A stretch of DNA of 64,000 nt from Pseudeuparius sepicola (GCA_963920635.1 OY987306.1:11116001-11180000), one strand, 5' to 3'; shown: positions 26,606 through 37,000, counted from the first letter of the stretch. Numbers and translations are program-made. Notes: generated by a model not told the origin, from the sequence alone.

Positions 26606-27131
26606 TCCCTGGAACTGTCTAGACAATTTTAAAGACAAACGTACTGTTAAATTCATACCTATTAAATTAATCTGTATTTTGTCTTTACTGCATTTAGAAA
26701 ATTTTTTTTGCTCTGTCTTCTATATGGTATATACAGGCATATACATGGTATATATAAAAACACAAAAAATAATAATCAAACCGCACTCTTCTTCTTTTAT
26801 TAAATAAATTTAAAAGCAGTATCTAAACCAAAGATATTCAGACTAAACAAAGAACGAACTTTGATAAATAACGCCCTGTCGTTTAACCCCAAAATGTTTG
26901 TAAGTTCTCCGCCCAGTCAGCTAGTTTCTAGCTAATTTTAAAATCCACTTGGCAATTTTACTGCAACCACTTGAATACAAAGTATCAGATGGAAACTCAT
27001 TTCGAATTCTTTGACGATACTTGTAGAATTCCAAATGGGATAAGCATCTTGTTCGAACAAACGTTATTTTATATATAGGGTGATCCATAACTTAGTGCCG
27101 CGGTAGGGTGGTTCGTAGCGTCGCGAACTCT
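26606..27131. other. Intergenic spacer
   Basis: Nothing gene-like seen. A MITE-like phrase, TATAGGGTGATCCATAAC, lies at 27,074, just outside the hAT relic. Confidence 0.4.
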
Positions 27132-27138
27132 TTAGACT

Positions 27139-28748
27139 CAGGGACGGATGGGACGCTCGGGCAGTCGGGCAAATGCCCGAAGGGCCGGTCGCAATCGGGC
27201 CGACTTGGGCCGGCCTGGACAGCTAGCGGGCATACGGCATACGCAAAATATCAAAATAATCATCACCGCGGCCGCAGCGCAGTCAACGATGACGCGACGT
27301 CCCTATGCCCAATCCGGCCCTTTCTTCCCTTCCTAATACTAATATATTCCAAGGGGCATCTTCTGCTTTGGCTTCTGCATATCAGTACATTTTGGCATTG
27401 CCTATTTCTCAAGTTGAATGTGAATAGTCGTTTTCAACATTAAGATATAAAAATAGATTAAGGAATACAGTGTGTCACTGTAGAAATCTATGAAGAGCCG
27501 AGTAAAATTTATCATATATTTTTTAGATTCACCTAGAGGAAGGTATTTCACAGACACTATACTATTTCGACTGGGTTATTATTCCATGGATAACTATGTT
27601 TTTTTTTTTTAAACGAACAATTTTCAGAATATCATATTAGGCATTCTTTTAAGAATAAAATGGATGGTGGCCACAGCTCAAAACCTTTTGTACAAAATAT
27701 CAGTACTCTAAGTTATATAGGGCATTCACAAAGTAGGGCCAGATTTTCCAGAGTACCATGTATAAACCACAGGGCACAGGTTGGTGATCTTTTTTTGCAA
27801 ATCGATTAAGCTTTGTCTGAGGTATTATTGTACCTATAGCCAGTCTGCTCATACAAGGTGTTCGTAAAAAAATTAAATTTGATGATATCCTGTATTTAAA
27901 AAATATTTAAAGAAAAAATTAGGGATTCTAGCTACTGCAATTCAATCGTTTCCATTTTGAAAGCGAATAATTTTTGGTACATTGTTCATAGGGATTTTTT
28001 TTCTTCATTTTGAATGTACAGTTGATCTGAAGCATTTTGTGGCACATTTTGTCAATTTCAACGCAAACGGTGGATTTTATCCTTATGAAACAAGAGTACC
28101 TCTTTGTCGCAGAATAAAAAGGTGCACTAAAATAATGGATCTGCAAGACCAAAAAGATAAACTCAAAAAGGTTACGAGTAAAAGCACGATCCAAAACAGC
28201 GCAAGTGGTGCCATCTGCGTGAGACACGTAGGAACTGACATTTTCAGCTTATTTTCCATCCCCAAAAACATAATGGTACCAAATTTCAGTTCAGCAGTTT
28301 GATTGTTTTGGGAGATATTGCCATAATTCAATTTCAAAAAAAGAACTACAACGCCGTGTATCTCAGTAACTATTAAGATTTGACCCGTAGTTGTTAAACT
28401 TAATCGTAATATTTTGACGTCCTATACCTGCTAACGCGAGATTGCCGCATAATTACCGGACACCCTGTATGTAGTATATAGCCATTAATTATGCATTGTT
28501 ATCCTGATCTGAGTTATGTTTAAAGTTTCAAATATTGCAAAATTTGACGAACAGACGAACAGGAGGAAAAGAAAGCGAGTTAATAAAAACGTGGTAAAAA
28601 GCATTAATTTATTAAATCAAATAATAGATCTAGTCTATATGTAAATAATATCCAAATAAAAATAAACCTGCTTTTTATTGCAACATATCTTATTGGGCCG
28701 GAACGACTAAACTTCCCGGGCCGGTTGACCCTACCCCATCCGTCCCTG
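27139..28748. mobile_element. Decayed hAT element with terminal repeats
   Basis: The ends CAGGGACGGATGGG (27,139) and CCCATCCGTCCCTG (ending 28,748) form a perfect 14-bp inverted repeat. TTAGACT flanks both sides directly (27,132-27,138 and 28,749-28,755). At 27,392-27,472 a plus-strand frame reads LPISQVECE, stop, SFSTLRYKNRLRNT, which is the hAT C-terminal dimerisation motif with an in-frame TAG. The left end is GC-rich. A partial fold-back MITE is nested at 27,930-28,350. Confidence 0.75.
27930..28350. repeat. Partial second copy of the 25.7-kb fold-back MITE
   Basis: Sequence such as CATTTTGAAAGCGAATAATT (27,954) and GGGAGATATTGCCATAATTC (28,309) matches the arms and interior of the element at 25,714-26,605. 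Only one arm is present, inside the hAT relic. Confidence 0.7.
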
Positions 28749-28755
28749 TTAGACT

Positions 28756-29070
28756 GCATGTTTTTTCTGCCTTCAATCGAATTTTGGTTCGATTCAAAGT
28801 CGGGGCAGAGCTTTATGAAAACATCGCCGATGACAGAGAGCGCTGGGTAAAATGTATACATTCACGGTACATTAGGTATACTACTCCTTAATAATAGCTC
28901 TACCTGTGTGGTTTACTAATTGCCCTCACTCCCCCTAGCCGCAATGAAGCCTAAATAATAGTAATTTCCACTCCCTCCACCGCACAAGCATGTGGTTAGT
29001 TCGTAGTATTGTGAGGGTGAGATATGGCGCATAACAGGTTAGTACATATAATATGATTTGGTCAAACTTA
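28756..29070. other. Spacer before the outer fold-back
   Basis: About 315 bp, no gene recognised. It ends in the TA that borders the outer inverted repeat. Confidence 0.4.
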
Positions 29071-29535
29071 TACAGGGTGTAACTGAACTGATGGTCAAAA
29101 ATGAAACCACGTGTTTTTGGAGTCAAAATAAGGGCACCTCTTCAAATTTTTTTCTCCTACGGGCCATAGTTTTTTTTTATACAGAGCGTAGAAATTTAGA
29201 GAAAAATACACATATTTCTTAGTCTCGCTAGAAGTATACTAGATATTTTCTTCTAACTTGGCGTATCACATGAGCGGATGAGCTGTCAAACTTAAGGTTG
29301 ATATGAAGCTTTTGAGGCCCCCAGTTGCGGAAATACAGGATGTTATTAAAATTAATTAGTTCAGAAAAATATGAATACCCTAATATAATCGCATTTTTTA
29401 AATTTGTTTTGAGGAATTATCCCTTGTTTGTTTCATATTCTCAGCCGTTTCTTAATTATGTTCAAAGTACGGCAATGCTGCAATAAACAAGTCATTTTAA
29501 GAATAAATCTATCAATCTGTGGATGTCAAGTAAAC
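29071..29535. repeat. Outer inverted repeat, left arm
   Basis: It begins TACAGGGTGTAACTGAACTG after a TA and is homologous, in inverse orientation, to 47,591-48,056. The shared text runs through ATGGTCAAAAATGAAACC, CAACTGGGGGCC-type sequence, and GGCAATGCTGCA to GTCAAGTAAAC. The arms are roughly 80-85% alike by eye. They lie outside the Polinton's target duplication, so they belong to an older fold-back transposon that received the Polinton. Confidence 0.8.
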
Positions 29536-29641
29536 TTGGCATTATTTGAATCATTTGGATGTCAACTTTGCACTTAAGTATCAATGTTTTGAAAAATGAT
29601 ATTTTCACTAGTATTCGCCCTAGTGCTTGAATTATTGCCGA

Positions 29642-29708
29642 GTACACGAATTTTTTGAAAATTATCGCGTACAGACGAGGGATAATTTTCTTAAAAAATT
29701 CGTGTTCC
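29642..29708. repeat. Hairpin near the insertion site
   Basis: ACACGAATTTTTTGAAAATT and its near reverse complement AATTTTCTTAAAAAATTCGT are separated by about 18 bp, giving a stem of some 23 pairs. It lies 30-100 bp left of the Polinton target site. Confidence 0.7.
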
Positions 29709-29739
29709 AGAAAAATTTCCGGATATTAATTCAAGAACG

Positions 29740-29745
29740 TGGGGG
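29740..29745. other. Polinton target-site duplication, left (TGGGGG)
   Basis: TGGGGG directly abuts the left terminal inverted repeat and is matched by TGGGGG at 47,178-47,183. Six-base duplications are the known signature of Polinton/Maverick integrases. Confidence 0.93.
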
Positions 29746-29856
29746 AGTAGAGATACTAAGAGAGCACCAGACCAGACTTGTCGAAACCTGTCTGGTCTGG
29801 TACTCTCCTAGGTTTTGCCCGTCTCCCCACTCTCTCCCCACTCCTATTGAAACAGC

Positions 29857-29862
29857 TATATA
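29857..29862 (+). promoter_or_regulatory. TATA box of the left TIR gene
   Basis: CTATATAGG lies about 50 bp before the ATG at 29,910, with an initiator-like TCATCAGA at about 29,884. The same arrangement is present in the right TIR. Confidence 0.6.
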
Positions 29863-29909
29863 GGAGAGGTTCAACTAAGATCTCATCAGACACGCAGATC
29901 ATTTACAAC

Positions 29910-30197
29910 ATGTCCTTCTTAAATAGTTTAAACAATTTGCTGGTGAAAAATCTGGTGAATGTTCGAGATTTGGAAGTAAATAAAAAATTTGAGATCCAGT
30001 GTTTTAAGAGAATAAATACCAAGTTTGGGGAAAAGGTAGTGGTGGAATTTGCCGACTTCAAGACCATCCTGCCTCAGCGTTTTACGGAGCAATTAACTCA
30101 AGAGCGAATTGACGAATTGAATGGTGACAAAAGGTATTTTTTAACAAGCTTGGGGCCCGTCGGCAAGACTACAAATATTATATTTTCTGAAGCATGA
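29910..30197 (+). CDS. Small TIR-encoded protein (95 aa), left copy
   Basis: The start ATG at 29,910 follows a TATA box; an upstream open extension lies before the likely transcription start and is ignored. The 95-residue product has a basic N-terminal half (FKRINTKFGEKVVVEF) and a central FKTILPQRF segment. I recall similar short proteins in insect Polintons, and a compact beta-rich, possibly nucleic-acid-binding fold would suit the pattern, but I cannot assign a function. A second copy lies in the other TIR at 46,726-47,013 and differs at one residue (Leu4 here, Ile4 there). Being in the TIR, it is always present twice and next to the ends, which would suit an early gene or one that acts at the termini (inference). 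Confidence 0.75.
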   Translation: MSFLNSLNNLLVKNLVNVRDLEVNKKFEIQCFKRINTKFGEKVVVEFADFKTILPQRFTEQLTQERIDELNGDKRYFLTSLGPVGKTTNIIFSEA

Positions 30198-30550
30198 GCG
30201 AGAGACTGCGGCGATATATGGAGGCACTCGAAGAGCTGAGACGCTTGATTATTATGTATGAACTAACTAAAAAGTTTAGAAATGTAAAGTTGTGAAAATA
30301 AAAAATATTATTTGTTTGTGTGTTTTTTACTACAAATCCCAATATTGTCTGGGCACAGATATTCTGATTTTAAACAAATCATAAAAAAATGCCTAGCGAA
30401 TTTCCCAAGGACAGTGAGAAAATATTCTACATAATATCCAATTAGACAATTGCTCTAAGAATATGCAAAAAAAAAGTAAAACATTTTTTGAAAAAGTAAT
30501 TTTTATTTTTTTATTTAAAAAAATATTGCCAATTGCCAATTGCTTTAATT

Positions 30551-30616
30551 GCCACTTAGCCACTTGGCCCCCTTGGCCCCCTTGGCCCCCTTGGCCCCCT
30601 TGGCCCCCCTCCCCCC
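30551..30616. repeat. Short tandem repeat (CTTGGCCCC)n
   Basis: About five copies of CCCTTGGCCC lie head to tail at 30,560-30,610, ending in a C-run. It adjoins the tRNA-like sequence and could be its simple-sequence tail. Confidence 0.85.
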
Positions 30617-30638
30617 ATTAGTTTTGTTTTCAGTGCTC

Positions 30639-30715
30639 TGAAATACCCGGGGATTGAACCCGAGACACCTAGCTGGTAGCAAAAGACGCTTGTCTCTTAA
30701 CCACGGCTGTATTTC
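30639..30715 (-). tRNA. tRNA-like sequence, degenerate (pseudo-tRNA or SINE head)
   Basis: On the minus strand GAAATAC at the 5' end pairs perfectly over 7 bp with GTATTTC at the 3' end. A good B box, GGTTCAATCCC, sits in a 5-bp T stem, and an A-box-like TGGTTAAGAG lies at the expected position. The D stem and anticodon stem do not pair well; the loop GTCTTTT would give anticodon CTT (Lys), but this is weak. It may be a mutated tRNA, or the promoter head of a tRNA-derived SINE inserted in the Polinton. Confidence 0.4.
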
Positions 30716-30719
30716 CAAA

Positions 30720-31001
30720 GGGGTTTCTTGAAAATTTCTACCCTTTCTTATTCAGGTAGCGCGTTGAAGTCGCCTGCTTGGGGTATGCAACGTGGGTGGG
30801 CCAGTAGGAGAAAGTATCAAACGCCGCGCTGCGGTGGTACAGTCAGCGGTACCGCTTCTCGGGGGATGCTGCCGCGGGCGTGCCGAGGGTACAGTCTAGT
30901 CGGACGCTAGAATACCGCTCAGTCGGGGCTCCTCCGGTACACTCCAGACAGGCAGGTAGAATAACCGCGCTTCGAACTGGACTCGACCTTACGGTCTTGG
31001 G
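30720..31001. other. GC-rich Polinton segment, no gene
   Basis: Unlike the rest of the element this stretch is GC-rich. Part of it (CGCTTCGAACTGGACTCGAC.., ~30,968) recurs in altered form just before 31,254, so it belongs to the first, longer unit of the following tandem repeat. A 60-codon open frame at 30,728 has no recognisable domain. Confidence 0.5.
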
Positions 31002-31805
31002 TTGACTATGGCTTATTTTTTGGGCCCTTTATGGTTGTGTTATACAAAATTATTCGATATTTACAAATTTATTATAAAAATAGTTTTTTCTTTATGGTAT
31101 TTTCAGAGAGTTCTATGGTATACAGAGTGTTTAACTCGGCGCTCTCATTCCAGAAGGTGGCGGACACGCGCCACGCCCTCCATCGAAGGTCGAGGCGCGG
31201 TTCCAGTCGACGTGCGGTACAGACGACGCTTCGGGCTGGAAGCTGTGGTCTTGGGTTGATTATAACTTATTTTTTGAACACTTTATGGTTGAGTTATATA
31301 AAATTATTCACTATTTATTATAAAAATCGTTTTTCGTTATATTTTCAGAGAGTTCTATGGTATACAGAGTGTTTAACTCAGCGCTCTCCAGACTAATTAT
31401 ATTGGTTTCTATGCTTAAGAAACATTCTTGAAAATTAACTGGGGGCGACTATAGTTTATTTTTGAAAACATTACGGCTGTGTTATACAAATTATTCTCTA
31501 TTTATTATAAAAATCGTTTTTCTTTATATTTTCAGAGAGTTCTATGGTATACAGAGTGTTTAACTCAGCGCTCTCCAGACTAATTATATTGGTTTCTATG
31601 CTTAAGAAACATTCTTGAAAATTAACTGGCGGCGACTATAGTTTATTTTGAAAACTTTACGGCTGTGTTATACAAATTATTCTCTATTTATTATAAAAAT
31701 AGTTTTTTCTTTATATTTTCAGAGTTCTATGGTATACAGAGTATTTGACTGAGCGCTCTCCAGACTAATTATATTGGTTTCTTTGTTTAAGAAACTGGAA
31801 AATTA
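31002..31805. repeat. Four tandem ~186-bp repeats inside the Polinton
   Basis: Units begin near 31,002, 31,256, 31,440 and 31,627. Each contains ATTTATTATAAAAAT, then TTATATTTTCAGAGAGTTCT, then ATGGTATACAGAGTGTTTAA and CAGCGCTCTC. The first interval is longer (~254 bp) because of a GC-rich insert. A pyrimidine-rich TTTTCAG resembling a 3' splice site recurs in every unit. There is no conserved open frame. Confidence 0.85.
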
Positions 31806-31988
31806 AAGGCTCAGAATGATTTTGTTAGATATTTAATGTGTGGACTGAAACAAGAGAAATATATTTATGTTTTATATTAAAAAAATATATATATACAATA
31901 AACACTAATTTCTAAATATATACACACTTACATCTAATTGGATAAAATAATGAAACTTATCTATACATATACGTATAACTAAATATAT
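31806..31988. other. AT-rich 3' flank of the spliced gene
   Basis: Very AT-rich, with runs of TATA; probably 3' UTR and spacer for the minus-strand gene ending at 31,989. I see nothing else. Confidence 0.4.
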
Positions 31989-32820
31989 TTAGGGGAGATT
32001 TTTTTTCATGCGTTCAAGTTTTTCAACTTCATTCATACATGAGGCACGCCCTTCTTTCGCACGATTATAAATGGCTTTTATTTTCAACATCCTCTTTTCA
32101 CATTCATCCCACTCCCTTTGCATTCGATTCATCACACATTCAAACCTTCTCTTTTTTTCGTTTGCGTTTGAAATGCCCCCATCTGCCAACTCTCTCATAT
32201 TCATAAATACTTCACTCACACTTTGATGCTGCTCGTTCACAAATCTCCCCTTTTCATTTAGCATTGTCAAATTCTTTCCCCCACGCGTTGTCTGTGACTC
32301 CTGGGAGGGTCGCTTCGCTACCAAATCGTCTGCCTCGTCGCTTAACCTCTTGCATGACGACCGCGATGAAGCCCTGGAGCCCCCACACCGGCTTTGATTA
32401 TCTATCTGTGAGGAAGAAACCTTATTTGAAAATAGCGAATTTTATAAATGTTAGCTTACCTTTGACGATGCTGCCGGTGATGGAAGACGTCCAACTTCAA
32501 AATCGGAACCATAATCATCAAGAGCCATGTCGCAGAGTTGCTGGTTGGTGAGCCCTGCGATGAATGGCTCCTCCAGCAGACTCAACACGCTTGAGTTGAG
32601 ATTGGGCAGCTATGAAAGGAAAACATTATATGGGAAAATACTGATTAATGCAAACTTACAGGTTCGGGGCAAATTGACGCCACAGCGTTGACCGTCTCGT
32701 CGGCACTCCGAGTTGGCTACAAGTAAATGGGTTCAATGAGAATCGAATGAGAAATTAAATTAAAAAACTTACAGCTACCAAACGGCAATCACTTAGAATT
32801 TTAATTTTTGATGATTCCAT
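31989..32820 (-). CDS. Four-exon Polinton gene, coiled-coil protein (~223 aa)
   Basis: Exons, in transcription order, are 32,773-32,820, 32,660-32,716, 32,460-32,609 and 31,989-32,405 (48, 57, 150 and 417 nt; all phase 0). The three introns are 56, 50 and 54 nt, start GTAAGT/GTAAGT/GTAAGC and end TTGTAG, TCATAG, TCACAG. The start is ATG in MESSKIKILSD. The middle is acidic and Ser/Pro-rich; a basic Ser-rich patch (SRASSRSSCKRLSDEADD) resembles a nuclear localisation segment; the last ~90 residues are rich in Glu, Lys and Arg with heptad-like spacing, so a coiled coil is likely. I do not recognise a family. It is transcribed divergently from the gene at 33,194. Splicing implies nuclear transcription by host machinery and a regulatory or replication-accessory role is possible (inference). 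Confidence 0.72.
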
Positions 32821-32834
32821 ACTGTTCAAAGCGA

Positions 32835-32925
32835 CGAAGCACAGGTGAACTGAGTAAAAGCGGTTCGGAACACGGGTGAACTGAGTAAAAGCGGCTCGGA
32901 ACACGACTGTGAAACACGGGTGAAC
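32835..32925. promoter_or_regulatory. Tandem ~32-bp repeats between divergent genes
   Basis: GGTGAACTGAGTAAAAGCGG followed by (T/C)TCGGAACACG occurs twice and a third, shortened copy (ACACGGGTGAACTGAAGAGG) follows. The repeats lie just upstream of the spliced gene's ATG (32,820), in the divergent intergenic region. They are candidates for 5' UTR or activator sites. Confidence 0.6.
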
Positions 32926-33125
32926 TGAAGAGGAAACGCGCCACGCATCGTGTGTATATCGGAACAGTGTTGCCAGTTTGGTAGATTTTTCCTGAACGTT
33001 AGGGAGACCCGCCCACCGGAGGCAACGTTGTCAGATTACCGAAAGTCCCCACCAACCCCGCCCCATCAGTGCCCTCCTACATGGTACCGCCCACATCCCT
33101 TCTTTCCGCATAGTAAGAAGTATTG

Positions 33126-33132
33126 GAATATA
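33126..33132 (+). promoter_or_regulatory. TATA-like element before the 33,194 gene
   Basis: AATATAAGAG lies about 65 bp before the ATG. Spacing is similar to the other TATA boxes of the element. Confidence 0.4.
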
Positions 33133-33193
33133 AGAGTCATATCTTTGCTTTCAGTGATAGTTTCTACAAATCTTTAGTTTTCTGCAAATCGTA

Positions 33194-33721
33194 ATGTCTA
33201 ACATCAGGTATATCATCGACGCTGATGGCTTTCAAGTTAGTGGAAAGTTCGTTATAAAAGAAATGTCGATATACGATATGAAATCGAGGGAAGTGACATC
33301 CAGGTATTATCGTGTGGGAAACTACCGCAGCCTATCTTCTAAGGATGCATGCACTGCTCGTTGGTTAACGATGAACTTGCACGGCTTGAAGTTTGAAGAT
33401 TGTGCAACGGATGAAGCCCAGGAAAGTGCGTTAGAAGAGATTCGGCGTCTGGGGGAGTCCGCTGGCGATGAACTTATAGCTTACAAGGGAGGACAAGTTG
33501 AAAGGAATCTGCTGCAGGCCGCGGGGTATGCCCATTTATCTTACAATATCGAGGATCTAGGCTGCCCCAAGTTCGACGTCCTTGTTCGGAAGCAGCAGAG
33601 GTTCTACGAGCGAGTGCGTGCAAACCAATGTGAGCGACACATCACGAGGCCTGGAAAAGCATTTCACTGCCCGAGGGTAGAACTAATGTTTTTTTCTGAA
33701 TTTATAAGACGATGTAAATAA
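33194..33721 (+). CDS. Polinton-associated IIDxDGF / HCPRVE protein (175 aa)
   Basis: The start is ATG at 33,194. The protein opens with YIIDADGFQV, has a central segment with AYKGGQVERNLLQAAGY, then NIEDLGCPKFDVLV, and ends with a His/Cys motif FHCPRVEL. I recognise this pattern from many uncharacterised insect Polinton and virus-related proteins. The acidic residues in the opening IIDADGF, the ERNLL helix and the NIEDLGCPK strand recall a DEDD-type exonuclease (RNase H-like) core, but I cannot confirm catalytic residues. It lies directly before the polymerase on the same strand, with which it may act. It is intact. Confidence 0.75.
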   Translation: MSNIRYIIDADGFQVSGKFVIKEMSIYDMKSREVTSRYYRVGNYRSLSSKDACTARWLTMNLHGLKFEDCATDEAQESALEEIRRLGESAGDELIAYKGGQVERNLLQAAGYAHLSYNIEDLGCPKFDVLVRKQQRFYERVRANQCERHITRPGKAFHCPRVELMFFSEFIRRCK

Positions 33722-34031
33722 TTTAGTTTTTGTGAAAATGTAAATAAAAATGTAAAGTTATTATGCTGTTTCATTTCCAGCAGAAAAGAATGATTATGAA
33801 AAAAAGTCAATTTAAAAACTTTCCCGCTGCAGGAAAGACGTGCTTCGTGAAATTAATGTTTGTAGAAAATGGTAAAATGTTAAAATAAAAAAGGGAGCAA
33901 AAAAAAACCTTTTCTCAGATCCTGTTTTCATACTAAAATTTTGGAGAGGGGACCATCCTTCGAAGCTCTTACCCTATATAGGTAGGAACTCTGCCTATTT
34001 CTAGCACACTGCTCTACTCATTGCTTCGAAG
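33722..34031 (+). promoter_or_regulatory. Intergenic region with TATA box for the polymerase
   Basis: AATAAAAATGTAAAG just after the stop of the preceding gene suits a poly(A) signal. TATATAGG at 33,975 lies about 57 bp before the polymerase ATG at 34,032. Nothing else is seen. Confidence 0.5.
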
Positions 34032-37000
34032 ATGATCGATGGTAATGAAATAGCTACAGAGAGCGACAAAACTGTAAAGGCATATGAGAAGGTGTTTAAC
34101 ATACTTAATGAAAGTGACAGACCTACACTTCCACAAGTATTACAACGTTGGCAGCAAAAGTTGCAATTGTCGGTGAGACAGCATTCCTCAGCACTCCGAT
34201 GTCATTTTCACCAAGGCACTTTGTCAAAGTTGCATGCCAATCTGCAACATCTCAAAAGACTTCAATTATACTTCAAAACATTATGCAAAACTGGATCTGG
34301 TAAGCAACACCTCAATAGAAGTCATCGAGTCAAATGGGTGGACGTTCAAGCAGCGTTCCAGAGTCGTCTTCGCACAGGTGTTATAGTAAATATGAGGCAC
34401 ATCGATTTATTCCAGTTTTTTGACGATGCATTTATTCTTTTTAAGAGTCGCATAACTAGAACTTTAAATGCTTTTCACATTGTTAAGGTAAATGCGGTTT
34501 TTAATGGTGAATTTGTTAAAATGTCTCAAGATACAGTCATAAGTGACAACAAATGCTTCAACACAAAAAATGCTATAATTGACCAGGGGAGTGATTTAAA
34601 GTTGTGGTTTACAGATAATATAAAGGATAGGATTATAAAGAAGCTTGAAGATTTTCATGACAATGGATCGGGGTGGGCGTTACGCAAAATTTTGAGTTTA
34701 GTCATCAGTATAAATAAAGTTGAGATAGGAAACGGTGCTTCATATCTGCCACTCCCCGTTGAAATTTCCAAAAAACAAGCATGTGTCAATGTAAAAAATA
34801 GTGATGAAGCATGCTTCTTTTGGAGTGTTATTGCCGCTCTTTACCCCTCTCAAAAGCATATTGATCGGGTTAATTCATATCCTCACTACAGGCTGAAATT
34901 TAAATTAGATGATATAGACCTACCAATGCAATTATCTCAAATATCGAAATTCGAAAAATTAAATGAAATTTCTATAAATGTGTATATTTTGGAGTTGGTA
35001 AGTGAGACTCCACGTCAATTTATCACCTCTCCAGCTCGACTAACTAAAAATAAAATGGATAGACGTGTGAATTTACTTCTAATTCAAAGTCATTATTTTT
35101 TGAAAACTAGCGACTTTGAAGCACCGTCTGTCGACGATGCGCACGTTGATATAAAATACCATTATTGTTGGATTAAAGATTTATCTAGACTGATTTAGAA
35201 ACAGTCTAGTAAACATAACGGTAGAAAATTTATATGCGAGAGATGTTTAAATTACTTTTCATCGCAAGATAAGTTAGAAGAGCATACAGTTTATTGCGAG
35301 CAAATAAATAATTGTAAAATCGAGTTTCCCAAAGAGAAGTTTATCGAATTTAAAAATTTTGTTAATAAAGAACGCACCCCATTCACCCTGTATGCTGACT
35401 TTGAAGCAATGCTAAAACCCTGCGGAGATTCTGATGCTAGCCTAAAAACTGTTAAATATCAAAGACACGAAGCATTCAGTGCCGGTTATTATTTCAAGTG
35501 CTCTTTTGACAACTCGCTCTCTTTCTACAAAGCTTATCGCGGGGGAGACTGTATGATATGGTTTGCCAATGAAATAGAGGAAATTGCTAAGTTTATATCA
35601 TCCAAATTGAATCTTGTTGAACCTATGGATGAAGCCATAAGTCTTAAAGATGCCACCCCTAATTGTCACATTTGCGAGAAAAAATTCAATGTTAACGACA
35701 TAATTGTACGTGACCACTGTCACCTGTCATCGATGTTTCGAGGTTATGCACATCAAGCGTGCAACTTAAATTATAAAAACTCGTTTGTAGTTCCCATCAT
35801 TTTCCACAATCTTAGTGGGTATGACAGCCACTTTATAATACGAGAAATTGCCAAACGGAATCATGTCAACCTACTTCCTGTTAATAATGAAAAATATATA
35901 AGCTTTACAGTATTCGATAATGAAACAAATATTAAATTTCGGTTCATCGATTCTTTCAAGTTCTTGGCCTTTCCTATCGACAAACTCGCATCATCTCTAA
36001 ATAGTTTCGAAAACACTAGAAATGAATTTCGATTGTCTTCCGAAAATTTTGACTTGTTAACTAGGAAAGGGGTTTTTTGTTATGATTATATCGATTCTCT
36101 GGAAAAATTGGAAGAAACCGCATTACCATCGATTCAACATTTTTATAACAAATTAAATGACACTAATATTAACGAGAAGGATTACGGACATGCGCAATTA
36201 ATTTGGGAGAGGTTTGGTGTAAAAACCTTGGGTGAGTATTTAGATCTGTACTTAAAGACTGACGTGCTCTTGCTCACAGATATATTTGAACACTTTAGAA
36301 CGACTTGTCTTCAAAATTACGGTTTAGATCCTGCCTGGTACTATACTTTGCCTGGATTCAGTTGGGATTGCATGCTTCGATATACGAAATGTAAATTAGA
36401 AACCTTCCAAGATAGTGACATCTTAATGTTTTTCGAGAGGGCAATTCGAGGTGGGGTAAGCCAGGTAAGCCACCGCTTTTCTCAGGCCAACAACAAATAT
36501 ATGGCAAACTATGATGCTAGTATGCCATCAAAATATATTCTTTATGCGGACGTTAACAACCTTTATGGCTGGGCAATGTGTGAACCCCTTCCTTACGGAG
36601 GATTTGAGTGGGCCTCCAACGATACTGACGTCACCAAGGTTGCTGACAATGCCGATGAAGGATATATTTTAGAAGTGGATTTGTCGTATCCCGATCATCT
36701 TCATGACCATCATAAAGATCTTCCTTTCGCACCTGAACATCGTAAACCTCCAGGTTCCAAAATAAAAAAGCTCATGACCACTCTCGATGATAAGAAGAAT
36801 TATGTGATTCATTATAGAGCGCTTAAGCAAGCTTTACAACATGGTTTAATTCTGAAAAAAATTCACAAAGTTTTGAAATTTAAGCAGTCTACCTGGTTAG
36901 CTCCCTATATACAACCCAATACCCACTTAAGAACTGTGACAACATTAGATTTTGAAAAAAATATAATGAAACTAATGAATAATGCAATCTACGGCAAAAC

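Larger units (their letters stand above)
29746..30329 (+). repeat. Polinton left terminal inverted repeat (584 bp)
   Basis: It begins AGTAGAGATACTAAG and stays almost identical to the right copy through the small TIR gene and its poly(A) region, ending in GTGTGTTTTTTA. I noticed one mismatch in the coding part. A 12-bp inverted motif CCAGACCAGAC / GTCTGGTCTGG at about 29,768-29,800 forms a small hairpin at the tip. The near-identity points to recent insertion or to TIR homogenisation. Confidence 0.95.

Noticed and set aside
27108..27443. 111-codon GC-rich frame
   Set aside because: Lies across the hAT terminal sequence; composition comes from the TIR, and the true hAT trace is in another frame.
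29778..29909. 44-codon upstream extension of the TIR gene
   Set aside because: It contains the TATA box and probable transcription start; the frame begins before the likely mRNA.
30728..30910. 60-codon frame in the GC-rich part of the Polinton
   Set aside because: No domain, no promoter, and it overlaps repeat sequence.
32264..32551. 95-codon plus-strand frame
   Set aside because: It is antisense to exons 3 and 4 of the spliced minus-strand gene.
34032..35198. A separate complete 388-aa gene upstream of the polymerase
   Set aside because: It is in frame with the following PolB sequence and ends in the middle of conserved Polinton PolB N-terminal sequence; better read as one interrupted gene.
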